A stretch of DNA of 64,000 bases from Thermococcus sp. JdF3 (GTDB lineage: Archaea; Methanobacteriota_B; Thermococci; Thermococcales; Thermococcaceae). The number at the start of each line of letters is the position of its first letter. The first letter of the stretch is position 1. Shown piece after piece: positions 26,440 to 36,860 of this stretch. The translations under genes were made by a program, and so were the position numbers. The stretch lies in the NCBI RefSeq assembly GCF_012027495.1, contig NZ_SNUK01000002.1, positions 393,003 through 457,002 on the forward strand, given 5' to 3'. Under the pieces are notes generated by a model. It did no database searches. It saw only the letters and a program-made list of their open reading frames with translations, and had not been told where the DNA came from.

Positions 26440-27759
26440 ATGCGGAAAGTTGAGAGGTTTATGAAGGAGAAAGGCCTCGAAGTCGGAGATCACGTCCGGA
26501 TAATCGAAAAGGAGAATGGAAACACGAGCGTCTATGAGGGCGTTGTCATGAACCCCTACGAGCTGTCCAGCGGCGAAACCCTCACGCTGAAGCTCGACAA
26601 CGGGTACAACGTCGGAATTCTAGTGGATCAAATCCTGGAGGTCGAGGTGATCGAGAAGGCCGCCCCCGGGGAGGAGCTGAAGTTCGAGGAGGTCTTCCCC
26701 AAGAAGCCGGGCCTTCCAAGCGTCGCGATAATCGGAACCGGCGGAACCATAGCGAGCAGGATTGACTACAAGACGGGCGCTGTTCACGCGGCCTTCACCG
26801 CAGAGGAGCTCGCCAAAGCCGTCCCCGAGATATTCGACATAGCGAACATAACGCCGAAGCTGCTCTTCAACATAATGAGTGAGGACATGCGCCCGGAGTA
26901 CTGGGTTAAGATAGCCCACGAGGTAGCCGGAATGCTGAACAACGGCGAGGATGGAGTTGTCATCGCCCACGGAACGGACACGATGGCCTACACCGCCTCG
27001 GCGCTCAGCTTCATGCTCCGCGATCTCGGAAAGCCGGTCATCCTCGTAGGTTCCCAGAGGAGCTCCGACAGGCCGAGCAGCGACGCGGCGATGAACCTCA
27101 TCTGCTCCGTCCGGATGGCGACTGCCGACTTCGGTGAGGTCGCCATCGTCATGCACGGCGAGACGGGCGACACCTACTGCCTCGCCCACCGAGGAACCAA
27201 GGCCAGGAAGATGCACACGAGCAGGAGGGACGCCTTCAGGAGCATAAACGACGTCCCAATCGCCAGGATATGGGGCGACGGAAAGGTCGAATTCATGAGG
27301 AACGACTACCGCAGGAGAACCGAGAGCGAGGTATGGGTGGACGACGAGATGGAGGAGAAGGTGGCCATCCTCAAGGCCTTCCCGGGAATCCAGCCGGAGA
27401 TAATAGATTTCTTCGTCGACAGGGGATACAGGGGGCTGGTCATCGAAGGAACGGGTCTCGGCCACGTGCCCACCTACGTCATCGATTCGATAAAGCGCGC
27501 TACAGAGGAAGGCGTCGCCGTCTGCATGACGAGCCAGTGCCTCTACGGCAGGGTGAACCTCAACGTGTACTCCACCGGAAGGAGGCTCCTGAAGGCCGGC
27601 GTGATTCCGTGCGAGGACATGCTCCCAGAGACGGCCTACGTCAAGCTCATGTGGGTTCTCGGCCACACCGATGACCCGAAGGAAGTGCGCGAGATGATGC
27701 TCACGAACTACGCCGGAGAGATAACGCCGTACACGAGGTTTGACACGTTCCTGAGGTGA
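26440..27759 (+). CDS. gatD: Glu-tRNA(Gln) amidotransferase subunit D
   Basis: The 439-residue asparaginase-like subunit releases ammonia from glutamine for Gln-tRNA formation in archaea. After an N-terminal beta-barrel domain (about 1-80) come the catalytic threonine motifs [15 protein letters not shown] and [16 protein letters not shown], and the late [26 protein letters not shown] precedes the ATG, and a box A (GTTTATATTG, near 26398-26407) is upstream. It overlaps or abuts gatE through GGTGATGATGATG. Confidence 0.97.
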   Translation: MRKVERFMKEKGLEVGDHVRIIEKENGNTSVYEGVVMNPYELSSGETLTLKLDNGYNVGILVDQILEVEVIEKAAPGEELKFEEVFPKKPGLPSVAIIGTGGTIASRIDYKTGAVHAAFTAEELAKAVPEIFDIANITPKLLFNIMSEDMRPEYWVKIAHEVAGMLNNGEDGVVIAHGTDTMAYTASALSFMLRDLGKPVILVGSQRSSDRPSSDAAMNLICSVRMATADFGEVAIVMHGETGDTYCLAHRGTKARKMHTSRRDAFRSINDVPIARIWGDGKVEFMRNDYRRRTESEVWVDDEMEEKVAILKAFPGIQPEIIDFFVDRGYRGLVIEGTGLGHVPTYVIDSIKRATEEGVAVCMTSQCLYGRVNLNVYSTGRRLLKAGVIPCEDMLPETAYVKLMWVLGHTDDPKEVREMMLTNYAGEITPYTRFDTFLR

Positions 27760-27764
27760 TGATG

Positions 27765-29651
27765 ATGGTTGAGAAGTTCAACTACGAGGAGCTTGGCCTC
27801 AAGGTGGGCCTTGAGATCCACAGGCAGCTCGACACGAAGAGACTGTTCTCCCCGGTCCCCAGCGAGATGAGCGACGAGGTGGACTTCACGTTCCAGCGCA
27901 GGCTCAGGCCAACGATAAGCGAGCTGGGTGAAATCGACCCGGCCGCCCTTGAGGAGTTCAAGAAGGGAAAAACCTACATCTACGAGGGCAACTACAGGCT
28001 GGCGGACCTCGTTTACATGGATGAGGAGCCTCCCCACATGCCGGACGAGGAGGCGCTCAGAGTTTCCCTCCAGATAAGCTACCTCCTCAACGCAACCCCC
28101 GTTGACGAGGTCCACTTCATGCGCAAGATAGTCATAGACGGCTCCAACGTCTCCGGCTTCCAGAGAACCGCCATAATCGCCATGAACGGAAAGGTGGACA
28201 CCCCCTGGGGAAGCGTCGGGATTCCCACCATATGCCTTGAGGAGGACGCGTGCCGTATCGTCGAGAGGGGAGAGAAGGAGGTCATCTACCGCCTCGACCG
28301 CCTCGGCATTCCGCTCGTTGAAATAAGCACCACCCCAGATATACACCACCCGGAGCAGGCAAAGGTCGTCGCCAAGTACATCGGCGACGCGCTCAGGGCC
28401 ACCCGGAAGGTCAAGCGCGGTCTCGGAACCATCAGGCAGGACCTGAACGTCTCCATCAGGGGCGGGGCAAGGGTCGAGATCAAGGGTGTCCAGGAGCTGG
28501 ACATGATTCCGGTCATCATCGAGCGCGAGATAGAGAGACAGGTGAACCTGCTCAAAATACGCGAGGAGCTGAGGAAGCGCGGTGTCAGGCCCGAGGACAT
28601 AACGGAGGAGTTCCACGACGTCACCGAGATATTCCAAAACACCGGCTCGAAGATAATCGCCCGCACCGTAAAGAAGGGTGGAAAGGTTCTCGCCGTTAAA
28701 CTCCCCAAGTTCCGCGGCCTGATCGGGAAGGAGATACAGCCCGGCAGGCGCCTGGGCACCGAGATGGCGGACAGGGCCAAGAAGTACGTGAAGGGAATCT
28801 TCCACATCGATGAATTACCGAACTATGGAATTACAGAATTAGAGGTTAATGCGGTTATTGAAAAACTTGGTCTCGGCGAGGAGGATGCGTTCGTTCTCGT
28901 CGCGGCCGGGGAGGAGACCGCAAAGAACGCCCTTCGCGAGGTCGTCCAGAGGGCCAGGGAAGCCATCGAGGGTGTTCCGGAGGAGACAAGAAGGGCTCTA
29001 CCCGACGGCAACACCCAGTACATGCGCCCGCTCCCGGGGAAGGCGAGAATGTATCCGGAAACCGACATACCGCCGATACTGATAACGGACGAGATGAAGG
29101 AGGAAATCCTCGCAAACCTGCCGGAGCTTCCGCAGGAACGCGTCGAGCGCTACGTCAGGGAGTACAGGATAGACAGAAGCCTGGCCGAAACGCTGGTGAA
29201 CGACGAGCGCGACGAACTCTTCGAGGAACTCGTGAAGAAGGGCGTCAAGCCTTCGCTGGCGGCTTCGATCCTCGTGGTGGTGCTCAAGGGACTCAAAAAG
29301 GAGGCACCCATCGAGAATATCACCGACGAGCACATCAGAGAAGCCTTTGACCTGTACCTCGGTGGAAAGATAGCCAAGGAGGCCTTCGAGGAGATATTCA
29401 AGGAGCTGGCGAGGAACCCCGGGAAGAGCGCCGCCCGGGTGGCGGAGGAGAAGGGCCTCACCCTCCTCAGCGAGGAAGAGGTCGAGAGGATAATAGACGA
29501 GGTCGTTCAGGCGAACATCGAGGTCATCAGGGCCAAGGGAATGGGTGCGATGGGAATGGTCATGGGCAGGGCCATGGCGAGGCTCCGTGGAAGGGCGGAC
29601 GGAAAGCTCGTCAGCTCGCTCGTGAGGAAGAAGATAGGGGAGCTGAGCTGA
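27765..29651 (+). CDS. gatE: Glu-tRNA(Gln) amidotransferase subunit E
   Basis: The 628-residue GatB-type kinase/transamidase subunit starts [20 protein letters not shown]. It contains the archaeal AspRS-like insertion (about 290-400) and [15 protein letters not shown], and ends in the helical YqeY-type tail ([20 protein letters not shown]). Three ATG codons follow GGTGATG; the third (27765) best fits ribosome-site spacing and family alignment. It forms a two-gene operon with gatD. Confidence 0.97.
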   Translation: MVEKFNYEELGLKVGLEIHRQLDTKRLFSPVPSEMSDEVDFTFQRRLRPTISELGEIDPAALEEFKKGKTYIYEGNYRLADLVYMDEEPPHMPDEEALRVSLQISYLLNATPVDEVHFMRKIVIDGSNVSGFQRTAIIAMNGKVDTPWGSVGIPTICLEEDACRIVERGEKEVIYRLDRLGIPLVEISTTPDIHHPEQAKVVAKYIGDALRATRKVKRGLGTIRQDLNVSIRGGARVEIKGVQELDMIPVIIEREIERQVNLLKIREELRKRGVRPEDITEEFHDVTEIFQNTGSKIIARTVKKGGKVLAVKLPKFRGLIGKEIQPGRRLGTEMADRAKKYVKGIFHIDELPNYGITELEVNAVIEKLGLGEEDAFVLVAAGEETAKNALREVVQRAREAIEGVPEETRRALPDGNTQYMRPLPGKARMYPETDIPPILITDEMKEEILANLPELPQERVERYVREYRIDRSLAETLVNDERDELFEELVKKGVKPSLAASILVVVLKGLKKEAPIENITDEHIREAFDLYLGGKIAKEAFEEIFKELARNPGKSAARVAEEKGLTLLSEEEVERIIDEVVQANIEVIRAKGMGAMGMVMGRAMARLRGRADGKLVSSLVRKKIGELS

Positions 29652-29840
29652 GGCTGTTCTTTTGATGATTTCTTTTGTTATTTTTGCCGGTTTTTTCGAC
29701 TCTTTCATGCCGTAATGGACGAGGCTTTCAAAAGGAAAATGCAACCGGTTCGAGAATCGTCCACCAGAATCTGGAATTGCTCTCACGGACCATCAGTTAA
29801 AAACACGCTGGGTGTGCACCCCCAGCTTCGGGTGTGAATG

Positions 29841-29948
29841 TGGTGCCGGGGCGGGGCTTTGAACCCCGGACCTCTCGGTTTCTCAGGCTCCCCCGAAGGA
29901 GAGCGGCCCTATGAGCCGAGCGCTCTGACCAGGCTAAGCTACCCCGGC
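29841..29948 (-). tRNA. tRNA-Met (CAT) with a 30-nt intron
   Basis: The minus strand folds as GCCGGGG/CCCCGGC (acceptor), the anticodon stem CTCGG/CCGAG with loop CTCATAA, and a T arm with TTCAAAG, ending in encoded ACCA. The anticodon is CAT. Exon 1 is 29948-29910, the intron 29909-29880 and exon 2 29879-29841, which puts the intron after nucleotide 37, the canonical archaeal site. An initiator would have different acceptor features; elongator Met is likeliest, and tRNA-Ile2 (CAT) is the alternative. A box A (TTTAAAAAT, about 29987-29995) lies upstream. Confidence 0.93.
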
Positions 29949-30009
29949 ACAACCCGAGCGCTCGACCTATACCTCCAGGGAGGCATTTTTAAATCTTTCG
30001 GCGATGGTC

Positions 30010-30627
30010 CTAATAATACCCGTACCCATACATCCTCGCCATCAGGTGCCTCCTAATCCGTTTGCCGTAGTAGTAGCCCACTGCCATTCCGACGACGAGA
30101 CCTCCGAGGTGGGCGTAGACGTTGACGCTCGGCAGGAGGCTGTTTATCAGGAAGAGCACGAAGGCGTTTATTAACGCCCCCTGCATGTTGCCCCCGACGA
30201 CACCCATGATGACTATCAGCGTTCCGACTATGCCGAAGAGGGCCCCGCTCGCCCCCGCACTGACCGAGTTGGGGGGCAACAGGAGAAGCGTCAGCAGGTT
30301 CCCGGCAAGGCCCGAGACGAGGTAAACCATGACGAGCCGCCTGGGTCCGAGTATGCCCTCGAGCTGCCTGCCCATCATCAGGAGGAAGTACATGTTGAAG
30401 CCTATGTGGAGTATGCCAACGTGCACGAACATCGCGGTGATGAGCTGCCACCACCAGCCGTAGTTGAGGACGGCGTAGTTCCACTGGCCGAGGAGTTGCA
30501 GAACGCGGATGTTTATGCTGAGCGGGTTTCCGCCGAGGATAGACTCGACCACGTAAACAGCCACGTTTATCAGGAATAGCGTGAACGTCGCCTTTCCGTA
30601 GCGGTAGAAATACCTTTCAACGCCCAT
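30010..30627 (-). CDS. rhomboid-family intramembrane serine protease
   Basis: The 205-residue, six-helix membrane protein has the full rhomboid active site: HIGFNMYF (oxyanion residues), GASGALFGIVG (catalytic Ser), and AHLGGLVVG (catalytic His). The loop WWWQLITAMFVHVG corresponds to the L1 region. GGAGG precedes the ATG, and its start overlaps the stop of the IMPase gene. The substrate is unknown. It is the last gene of a three-gene minus-strand operon. Confidence 0.93.
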   Translation of the reverse strand: MGVERYFYRYGKATFTLFLINVAVYVVESILGGNPLSINIRVLQLLGQWNYAVLNYGWWWQLITAMFVHVGILHIGFNMYFLLMMGRQLEGILGPRRLVMVYLVSGLAGNLLTLLLLPPNSVSAGASGALFGIVGTLIVIMGVVGGNMQGALINAFVLFLINSLLPSVNVYAHLGGLVVGMAVGYYYGKRIRRHLMARMYGYGYY

Positions 30628-31387
30628 TTTCCAGCTCCTCCATTATCATATCGAGCAGGTAGCGGTCGTTCACGGCTATTATGTTCGTCTGCTCGGTCGC
30701 GCTCAGGTGTATCTCCAGCTCCCTTCCCGTCCCGTCGGTTACGATGGCCCCCGCCTCCTTCGCTATCAGCACACCGGCGGCTATATCCGTCGGGCGGACG
30801 TAGTTCCGGATATCCATAACGCCATCGAGGGCCCCCTTTGCCAGGTAGGTAAGCTCAACGGCTATCGCCCCGAGGACGCGAACGCGTTTGACCCTCTTTA
30901 TCACTCCGGTACACCTTCCGCGCGTGTAGAAGCTCAGAGCCTCTTTCCCACGCTCCGGCTTCCTGACCGTTATCCTCCTGCCGTTCATGAACGCACCCCT
31001 TCCCGGCACCGCTTCGTAGAAATGCTTCGGCACGAATTCGTAGATGGCCCCGTAAACGGGTTCCTTCCCCCTGAAGACCGCAAAGCTGAAGGCGAATATC
31101 GGTATTCCGGCGGCGAAGTTGTAGGAACCGTCTATGGGATCAACCACGACCGTATAGTCGCTCCCGTTGTCTATGAAGCCTATCTCCTCGCTCACCAGGT
31201 TGACGCCCAGGGGCTCGAGACGACCGATGACCACGTCCTCCGCGACCTTGTCAACGTATTTCGTCACGTCCCCGCTCACGTTCGTCCCCACGGTCTTCCC
31301 CGCCTCGGGGGTCCCGAAGAGGGGCATCACAACCTTCTCAACCTCTCGGGCCATCTCAAGGGCCACTTCGTTCCACGCTATCTCCAT
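30617..31387 (-). CDS. suhB: inositol-1-phosphatase / fructose-1,6-bisphosphatase (IMPase family)
   Basis: The 256-residue Mg-dependent sugar phosphatase has ligands in SEEIGF, VVDPIDGSYNFAAG, and the late DIAAGVLIAKEAGAIVTD. Archaeal members often act on both myo-inositol-1-phosphate and fructose-1,6-bisphosphate. Inositol here would feed archaetidylinositol and di-myo-inositol phosphate. ATG 31387 follows GGTGG; the DUF63 gene's stop overlaps it. Confidence 0.92.
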   Translation of the reverse strand: MEIAWNEVALEMAREVEKVVMPLFGTPEAGKTVGTNVSGDVTKYVDKVAEDVVIGRLEPLGVNLVSEEIGFIDNGSDYTVVVDPIDGSYNFAAGIPIFAFSFAVFRGKEPVYGAIYEFVPKHFYEAVPGRGAFMNGRRITVRKPERGKEALSFYTRGRCTGVIKRVKRVRVLGAIAVELTYLAKGALDGVMDIRNYVRPTDIAAGVLIAKEAGAIVTDGTGRELEIHLSATEQTNIIAVNDRYLLDMIMEELENGR

Positions 31388-31388
31388 C

Positions 31389-32198
31389 TCAACCACCCAT
31401 CAGCATTATCAGCAGGTTCCTCGTTCCCGGCCCGAAGCCGAGGATGAACACCGTCAGCTTCACGAAGTTTATCAGATCGGGATCCTCATCGGCCATCCAC
31501 CTGTCGAGTATCCAGACCACTGGAAGGAGGATGAAGAACTTTTCGAGGTACATGATCGCCGCCGTTCCGAAGGTGTCTATGAGCCACCTCGCGAGAACGT
31601 GCTGCTCCCAGTAGCCAAAGAACTGAATTCCAACGAACGTGGTGGTCGCGTCGTAGAAGTGGGTGTAGAAAAGGACGCTGTTGTCGGCGATAACGGGGAC
31701 CTTCTTCGCGAGCAGCCATACCGCCCCCTCCGCTATAACCAGGGCGGGAATGAAGTACTTGAAAACCTCCCAGTTGAAGCTGACCTTGTCGAGGTTTATG
31801 ACGAGCAGGAAGAGCAGTCCCCCAACCAGCACCCAGCCGAAGTCATGGTAGAGCGGGTAGAGCCTCTCGCCGGGGCAGTGCCTCCAGACGACGTAAAGGG
31901 AGGCTATCGCAAAGGCCGCTATGACGAAGTAGCCGCCGGGGCTCACGGTGAGGTACGTTCTGGGGAGGACTCCGACGTCCGTCATGCTCCTCATCAGCGG
32001 GCCGAGTACTATGTACGGGACGAGGGCCTTGAAGAAGCGGCCATCAACCCTGATTTCCATTCGCTTGAGCATCTTGTACAGCAGCAGGACCGCTATGCCC
32101 AGGATTATAGCGTAGACAACCGTATTCACGGGGTTGTAACCCTGGTTCTCCTGTATGGGCCTGATGAAGTACTCGTAAAAGAACTCGTAGAGCCCCAT
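31389..32198 (-). CDS. DUF63 integral membrane protein
   Basis: The 269-residue protein has about seven or eight membrane helices and the conserved features of archaeal DUF63: VLGPLMRSMTDVGVLP, HDFGWVLVGG, FYTHFYDATTTFVGIQFFG, and a C-terminal GFGPGTRNLL. Its function is unknown. GGTGGTC precedes the ATG. It heads the operon with IMPase and rhomboid and is divergent from egsA across a shared AT-rich promoter (AAAGCTTTT region, 32228-32240). Confidence 0.85.
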   Translation of the reverse strand: MGLYEFFYEYFIRPIQENQGYNPVNTVVYAIILGIAVLLLYKMLKRMEIRVDGRFFKALVPYIVLGPLMRSMTDVGVLPRTYLTVSPGGYFVIAAFAIASLYVVWRHCPGERLYPLYHDFGWVLVGGLLFLLVINLDKVSFNWEVFKYFIPALVIAEGAVWLLAKKVPVIADNSVLFYTHFYDATTTFVGIQFFGYWEQHVLARWLIDTFGTAAIMYLEKFFILLPVVWILDRWMADEDPDLINFVKLTVFILGFGPGTRNLLIMLMGG

Positions 32199-32270
32199 TT
32201 GACCACCATAGACGGTTGTTCCGATAGCCTTAAAGCTTTTCCCACCTTAGGGTTAGGGGTGGTGAGAAAA

Positions 32271-33311
32271 GTGCACCTGATGCAGCTCCCGCGAGAGGTT
32301 TTGCTCGGCGAGAATCTCAAGGGAGAGGTCGTGAACGTCGCGAAGAGGATCGGCCTGGGAAGAAAAGCGCTCGTGCTCTATGGAAAGCGCACGAAGAAGA
32401 TAGCCGGAGGGGAAGTCGAGGAGAACCTCTCGGCGGAGTACGAGGTAGATGGCCTCACCGTTAAGGGTGCGACGATGGAGGAGGTGAACCGGACCCTCGA
32501 TGAAATCAGGGGCGGTGAATTTGACTGGCTCATAGCGGTCGGCGGCGGAAGTATAATCGACGTCGCCAAGCTCGCCTCTTTCAAAGCGGGAGTTCCCTTC
32601 ATCAGCTTTCCAACCACCGCCTCGCACGACGGCATAGCGAGCGCCAACGCTTCGATAAAGGACATCGGAGCAAAGACTTCGGTCAAAGCGGTGCCTCCCA
32701 TAGCCGTCGTGGCGGACGTCGAGGTCATAAAAACCGCCCCCTACCGCTACCTCGCGGCGGGCGTGGGCGACATGATAAGCAACCTGACGGCGGTGAAGGA
32801 CTGGCAGCTGGCCCACCGCATTAAGGGCGAGTACTACAGCGAGTACGCGGCCTCGCTGAGCCTGATGAGCGCCAAGATGGTGATAAAGAACGCGGACATA
32901 ATAAGGCTGGGCAACGAGGAGAGCGTGAGGAAGGTGGTGAAGGGCCTCATCTCGTGCGGCGTGGCCATGAGCATAGCGGGCTCTTCGAGACCTGCCAGCG
33001 GGGCGGAGCATCTCTTCAGCCACGCACTTGACGCAATAGCGCCAAAGCCAGCCCTCCACGGCGAGCAGGTGGGCGTTGGGACGATAATAATGGCCTACCT
33101 CCACGGCATGAAGTGGGAACGTGTTAGGGAAACCTTAAAGAGGGTGGGGGCGCCAACTAACGCATACGAGCTTGGGATCGACCCGGAGTACATAATCGAG
33201 GCCCTCACGATTGCCCACACGATACGGCCCGAGAGGTACACGATCCTCGGAAAGGACGGCCTCACGCGGGAGGCAGCGGAGAGGGCCGCTAAAATCACCG
33301 GAGTCATCTGA
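32271..33311 (+). CDS. egsA: sn-glycerol-1-phosphate dehydrogenase
   Basis: The 346-residue enzyme makes the glycerol-1-phosphate backbone that defines archaeal lipids. It has the NAD site AVGGGSIIDVAKLA, the zinc-binding region ASGAEHLFSHALD and HGEQVGVGT, and the start MHLMQLPREVLLGENL typical of the family. The start is GTG 32271 behind GGGGTGGTGA; long in-frame extensions upstream run through the divergent promoter and were rejected. Confidence 0.95.
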   Translation: MHLMQLPREVLLGENLKGEVVNVAKRIGLGRKALVLYGKRTKKIAGGEVEENLSAEYEVDGLTVKGATMEEVNRTLDEIRGGEFDWLIAVGGGSIIDVAKLASFKAGVPFISFPTTASHDGIASANASIKDIGAKTSVKAVPPIAVVADVEVIKTAPYRYLAAGVGDMISNLTAVKDWQLAHRIKGEYYSEYAASLSLMSAKMVIKNADIIRLGNEESVRKVVKGLISCGVAMSIAGSSRPASGAEHLFSHALDAIAPKPALHGEQVGVGTIIMAYLHGMKWERVRETLKRVGAPTNAYELGIDPEYIIEALTIAHTIRPERYTILGKDGLTREAAERAAKITGVI

Positions 33312-33344
33312 AGATCACCGCTTCACAAAACGGAGGTGTTTGGA

Positions 33345-33779
33345 ATGGCAATAATCACGTTAGTTGGGGAAAAGCTGGCAAGACCAGGGGTTGAATTCAT
33401 ATATTACGGCCCGGCAGAACCGTGCAAGACGTGCAAGCTCGCAGGAGTCTGCGTCGGAAACCTCGAACCCGGCAGGAGATACAAAATCCTCCGCGTGAGG
33501 AGCATGCCCTCACACTCCTGCCCGCTTCACGAGGGCAAGGTTCGCGTCGTCGAAGTCGTCGAGCCCAGCATCGAAGTAGCGATAGAGCCGAGGCTGGCCA
33601 TAGCGGGCTCCGTGATAAAGCTCCACTTCTCAGAATGCAGCGACCCGGAAAAACGCAGTCTCTTCCAGCCGGAAGGTCTCTTCGAGGGCGACCACGTAAA
33701 GATAATAGAAATCCTCGGCGACGTCGAGTGCAACGGCAAGACCTACAAGCACGTCAAGGTCATGCGCAAGAAGGATTAA
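33345..33779 (+). CDS. UPF0179 family protein
   Basis: The 144-residue protein has several conserved cysteines ([31 protein letters not shown]) that may bind metal, matching archaeal UPF0179. Its function is unknown. GGAGGTG precedes the ATG. It follows egsA by 33 bases and overlaps the end of the convergent pxpC gene by four bases. Confidence 0.88.
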   Translation: MAIITLVGEKLARPGVEFIYYGPAEPCKTCKLAGVCVGNLEPGRRYKILRVRSMPSHSCPLHEGKVRVVEVVEPSIEVAIEPRLAIAGSVIKLHFSECSDPEKRSLFQPEGLFEGDHVKIIEILGDVECNGKTYKHVKVMRKKD

Positions 33780-34780
33780 CCCCTTCTTTCCACTTTTGTG
33801 AACGCAATCAGCTCTTCTCCCCCCGCCATGATCCTGTAGGCCCGCATCTCCCCATCAAGGAAATCCCTGATGGCCATCAGGGATTTCTCGCGCCTAATCA
33901 GCAGCTCCCGGGCTTCATCGACGCTTATCGCCTCAAACCTCAGCCTCTCCCCCGGCCGGCTCTGGGCGACCAGGGGGAGGTCAGCCGCTGCAACGACGGC
34001 TATCTTCGCGTAGCCGCCGGTCGTCTGGGCATCGCGGAGCATCACTATCGGCCTTCCGCTGGCCGGAACCTGAACCGCACCGGTCGGTATGGCGTCGGTC
34101 ACTATCCCCGCACCCTTTTCCGAGTGCTCTATGGCCTTTCCATCGAGGCGGTAGCCCATCCTGTCGCTCTCCGGTGTTACCGTGTAGACCTCACTCAGAA
34201 AGGTCTCTATTCCCTCTTCGGTGAAGTGGTCGAGGTTGGGGCCGAGAACGACGCGGACGGTCTTTTCCTCAGCCGAATAGTCCGGCCTCAGCTCCGGCGG
34301 GAGGGGTCTCCCATCCTTCCCGGTTAGTATCGCGTAGCCGAGATTTAACACATCCCCTGCCTTCAGCGGCCTTCCAAGGCCGGCCTTGGGATAGGCCGAG
34401 CAGCTCCCGAGGAGCGGCTCACACTTTATCCCGCCTGCAAAGGCGATGTAGCCGTAGAGGCCCGTCTTTAAAGTGCCGACCTCAAGGACGTCCCCTTTCT
34501 TCGCCCAGTGGCTCGTCCAGGGTTCGATCGGAACGCCGTTGAGCCTTAAGTCAACGTCACCGGCAACTGCAAAGACCCCCGATGCGTTGAACTTTATCGT
34601 CGGCCCGGCGAGGAGGAACTCGAGGAGCGGCGCATCCCCGGGGTTTCCGACGAGGTAGTTGGCTATTCTGGCGGAGAAGTCGTCCATGTAGCCCGAAACC
34701 GGAACGCCTAGCTTTCTGTAGCCTCTCCTCCCGGCGTCCTGAACGGTGAGCAGCGATGGCACCTTTAGGAGCTCAATCAT
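33776..34780 (-). CDS. pxpC: 5-oxoprolinase subunit C (KipA-like)
   Basis: The 334-residue biotin-dependent-carboxylase-like domain has the family text [21 protein letters not shown] near the N-terminus, [18 protein letters not shown] in the middle, and [17 protein letters not shown] near the end. With PxpA and PxpB it hydrolyses 5-oxoproline (pyroglutamate) to glutamate with ATP. ATG 34780 lies behind GGGGAGGGG and overlaps the pxpB stop. Confidence 0.9.
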   Translation of the reverse strand: MIELLKVPSLLTVQDAGRRGYRKLGVPVSGYMDDFSARIANYLVGNPGDAPLLEFLLAGPTIKFNASGVFAVAGDVDLRLNGVPIEPWTSHWAKKGDVLEVGTLKTGLYGYIAFAGGIKCEPLLGSCSAYPKAGLGRPLKAGDVLNLGYAILTGKDGRPLPPELRPDYSAEEKTVRVVLGPNLDHFTEEGIETFLSEVYTVTPESDRMGYRLDGKAIEHSEKGAGIVTDAIPTGAVQVPASGRPIVMLRDAQTTGGYAKIAVVAAADLPLVAQSRPGERLRFEAISVDEARELLIRREKSLMAIRDFLDGEMRAYRIMAGGEELIAFTKVERRG

Positions 34781-35468
34781 CCCCCTCCCCCCATTCGGCC
34801 TCGTAGAGCTCTCTGAACTCCGACTCATCGATGGGAACGAACCTCACAATGTCGCCCGGTCGTAGAAGGGTTGGGGGTTCCCTCCCCGAGTTGAAGAGCC
34901 TGAGCGGAGTTCTTCCGATGAGCCTCCACCCGCCGGGGCTCTCGAGGGGATAGATGCCGGTCTGCCTTCCGGCTATCCCTACCGAGCCGGCGGGGACCTT
35001 TAAGCGCGGTTTTTCGAGCCTTGGAGCCGCTATCCTCCCGTCCATGCCGCCGAGATATGCGAAGCCCGGCAGGAAGCCGAGGAAGTAGACGCGGTAGGTC
35101 GGTCTGGAATGTATCTCGATCACGTCATCGACGCTCAGGCCGTTGTGCTTTGCCACGAACTCGATGTCGGGTCCGTATTCACCCCCATAAACGACCGGGA
35201 TTTCAAGGAGCCTGCCCTCAAACCTCTCGCTGGTAACCTGGAGCAGGGGCTTGACGGCAGCGACGACCTCGGAATAGCCAGCCCTGAGAGGGTCATAGAA
35301 AACGTAGACCGTCGAATAAGCCGGCACCACTTCAACGAGCCATTCAAATCCGGTTTTCTCTATCGCTCTCGCCACCGCGTGAGCTCTCCTGTTTACCGCA
35401 TCGTCTATGGCCCCGCCAAAGGAGATGACCAGTGCCGAGTCGCCGGCGGGTTTTATTGTCGGTTCCAT
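34773..35468 (-). CDS. pxpB: 5-oxoprolinase subunit B (KipI-like)
   Basis: The 231-residue protein begins TIKPAGDSALVISFGG. It carries the family signatures YRVYFLGFLPGFAYLGG and PRLEKPRLKVPAGSVGIAG, followed by QTGIYPLESPGGWRLIGRTP. It is the middle gene of pxpA-pxpB-pxpC and overlaps pxpC by eight bases. Confidence 0.92.
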   Translation of the reverse strand: MEPTIKPAGDSALVISFGGAIDDAVNRRAHAVARAIEKTGFEWLVEVVPAYSTVYVFYDPLRAGYSEVVAAVKPLLQVTSERFEGRLLEIPVVYGGEYGPDIEFVAKHNGLSVDDVIEIHSRPTYRVYFLGFLPGFAYLGGMDGRIAAPRLEKPRLKVPAGSVGIAGRQTGIYPLESPGGWRLIGRTPLRLFNSGREPPTLLRPGDIVRFVPIDESEFRELYEAEWGEGDD

Positions 35469-35472
35469 GGTC

Positions 35473-36240
35473 TCACCGCACGATTTCCCTCATCGGCACT
35501 ACCTTAACGCCCTCCTCCTCGAGAACCTTCCTGATGTGGCTCGCTATCTCCACCGCCTCCGGGTTGTCGCCGTGGACGCAGATGGTGTCAGCTTTCAGCT
35601 CGACCCACTCCCCGTTTATCGCCCTAACGCCACCGTCCTTGACCATTGAGATAACGCGCTCGGCTATCGCTTCCCTGTCGTGGATTACAGCCCCTGGCTG
35701 GGAGCGCGGGACGAGGGTTCCGTCCGGGTTGTAGGCCCTATCTGCGAAGACCTCGTGGGCAACCTTAACCCCCATTTCCTCCGCCATCTCCGCCGGCCTT
35801 GAGCCGGAGAGGGTGACGAATATCAGGTTCCTATCGAAGTCCGCTATCCCCTCGATGACGGCCCTCGCGAGCTCTTCCTCCTTGACGAGGGCGTTGTAGA
35901 GCGCGCCGTGGGGCTTGACGTGCGGGAGCTCGATCCCTTCAGCCCTTGTGAACGCGTAGAGCGCCCCAATCTGGTAGAGGACGTAGTTCCTCGCTTCCTC
36001 AGGGGTGAGCCTCATGTAGCGTCTTCCAAAACCAAGCAGGTCCGGATAACCCGGGTGGGCACCAACGGCAACGCCTTTCTCCCTCGCGAGCCTTACCGTC
36101 TTCCTCATGACCAAAGGATCACCTGCGTGCCAGCCCGTCGCTACGTTCGCGCTCGTGATGTAGCTCATTACCTCATCGTCGAGGCCGAGCCTGTACCTCC
36201 CGAAGCTCTCGCCGAGGTCGGAGTTTAAATCGACCTTCAT
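35473..36240 (-). CDS. pxpA: 5-oxoprolinase subunit A (LamB/YcsF)
   Basis: The 255-residue protein has [17 protein letters not shown] at the N-terminus, [11 protein letters not shown] and [19 protein letters not shown], all signatures of the LamB/YcsF family, and ends in the usual VCVHGDN-like segment ([14 protein letters not shown]). ATG 36240 follows GGTGGG; an ATG 18 bases upstream is less likely. It is the first gene of the pxpABC operon. Confidence 0.94.
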   Translation of the reverse strand: MKVDLNSDLGESFGRYRLGLDDEVMSYITSANVATGWHAGDPLVMRKTVRLAREKGVAVGAHPGYPDLLGFGRRYMRLTPEEARNYVLYQIGALYAFTRAEGIELPHVKPHGALYNALVKEEELARAVIEGIADFDRNLIFVTLSGSRPAEMAEEMGVKVAHEVFADRAYNPDGTLVPRSQPGAVIHDREAIAERVISMVKDGGVRAINGEWVELKADTICVHGDNPEAVEIASHIRKVLEEEGVKVVPMREIVR

Positions 36241-36299
36241 TCCCACCACCGGCTTCATTTCGACGGAAATCTAAAAAAGGGTTTCCCCGAGTTTAGGCC

Positions 36300-36806
36300 A
36301 TGAAGGTTCAGGTCATCGATGCGGCGGTCTTCATCCAGGGGTTCGACGTTGAGGGTGTCACATCTCCTGGGGTTGTTAGGGAGGTTAAGGACCCCGAGTC
36401 CAGGCTCTTCCTTGAGGGCCTGATAAGCGCCGGGAAGGTCAGGGTTCTCCAGCCGTCGAGGGAGAGCATTGAGGCCGTTAGGGAAGCAGCCAGAAAGACG
36501 GGCGAGCTCGGCGAGCTGAGCGAGGCTGACGTTGAGGTTCTGGCTTTGGCCTACGAGCTTAAAGGTATTCTCTTCACCGACGACTACAACCTCCAGAACG
36601 TTGCGAAAACCCTGGGGATAGAGTTCAAAACACTCAAGCGCGGGATAAAGCGCGTGATCCGCTGGAACTACGTCTGCATCGGCTGCGGGAAGCGTTTCTC
36701 AGAGATGCCGCCGGAAGGCGTCTGTCCGGACTGCGGCAGCCCGGTGAGGCTGATACCGAGGAAGAAGCGCCGGAGAAAACGCCCCGGACGGGCTCGGCGC
36801 TCATAG
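36300..36806 (+). CDS. nob1: rRNA maturation endonuclease Nob1 (PIN + Zn ribbon)
   Basis: The 168-residue protein has a PIN nuclease domain with acidic residues in [25 protein letters not shown] and [13 protein letters not shown], then a zinc ribbon (CIGCGKRF...CPDCGSP) and a basic tail ([13 protein letters not shown]). Nob1 cleaves the 3' end of pre-16S rRNA. A box A-like AAAAAAGGG stretch lies before the ATG. The C/D sRNA candidate lies just downstream on the opposite strand. Confidence 0.94.
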   Translation: MKVQVIDAAVFIQGFDVEGVTSPGVVREVKDPESRLFLEGLISAGKVRVLQPSRESIEAVREAARKTGELGELSEADVEVLALAYELKGILFTDDYNLQNVAKTLGIEFKTLKRGIKRVIRWNYVCIGCGKRFSEMPPEGVCPDCGSPVRLIPRKKRRRKRPGRARRS

Positions 36807-36860
36807 GGTACGTCATCGCCTCGGCTCAGCCCGTCTTGGAATCGTCATGGCCCGCCCGGG

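Noticed and set aside
26620..28805. Long antisense frames opposite gatD and gatE
   Set aside because: They mirror highly coding sequence and have no initiation signals.
29800..29826. Short inverted repeat CTGGGTG/CACCCCCAG downstream of tRNA-Met
   Set aside because: The stem is short and imperfect and there is no T-run; it was not convincing as a terminator or regulatory site.
31167..32270. Upstream extension of the glycerol-1-phosphate dehydrogenase frame
   Set aside because: It crosses the IMPase and DUF63 genes on the other strand; GTG 32271 has a proper ribosome site and the family N-terminus.
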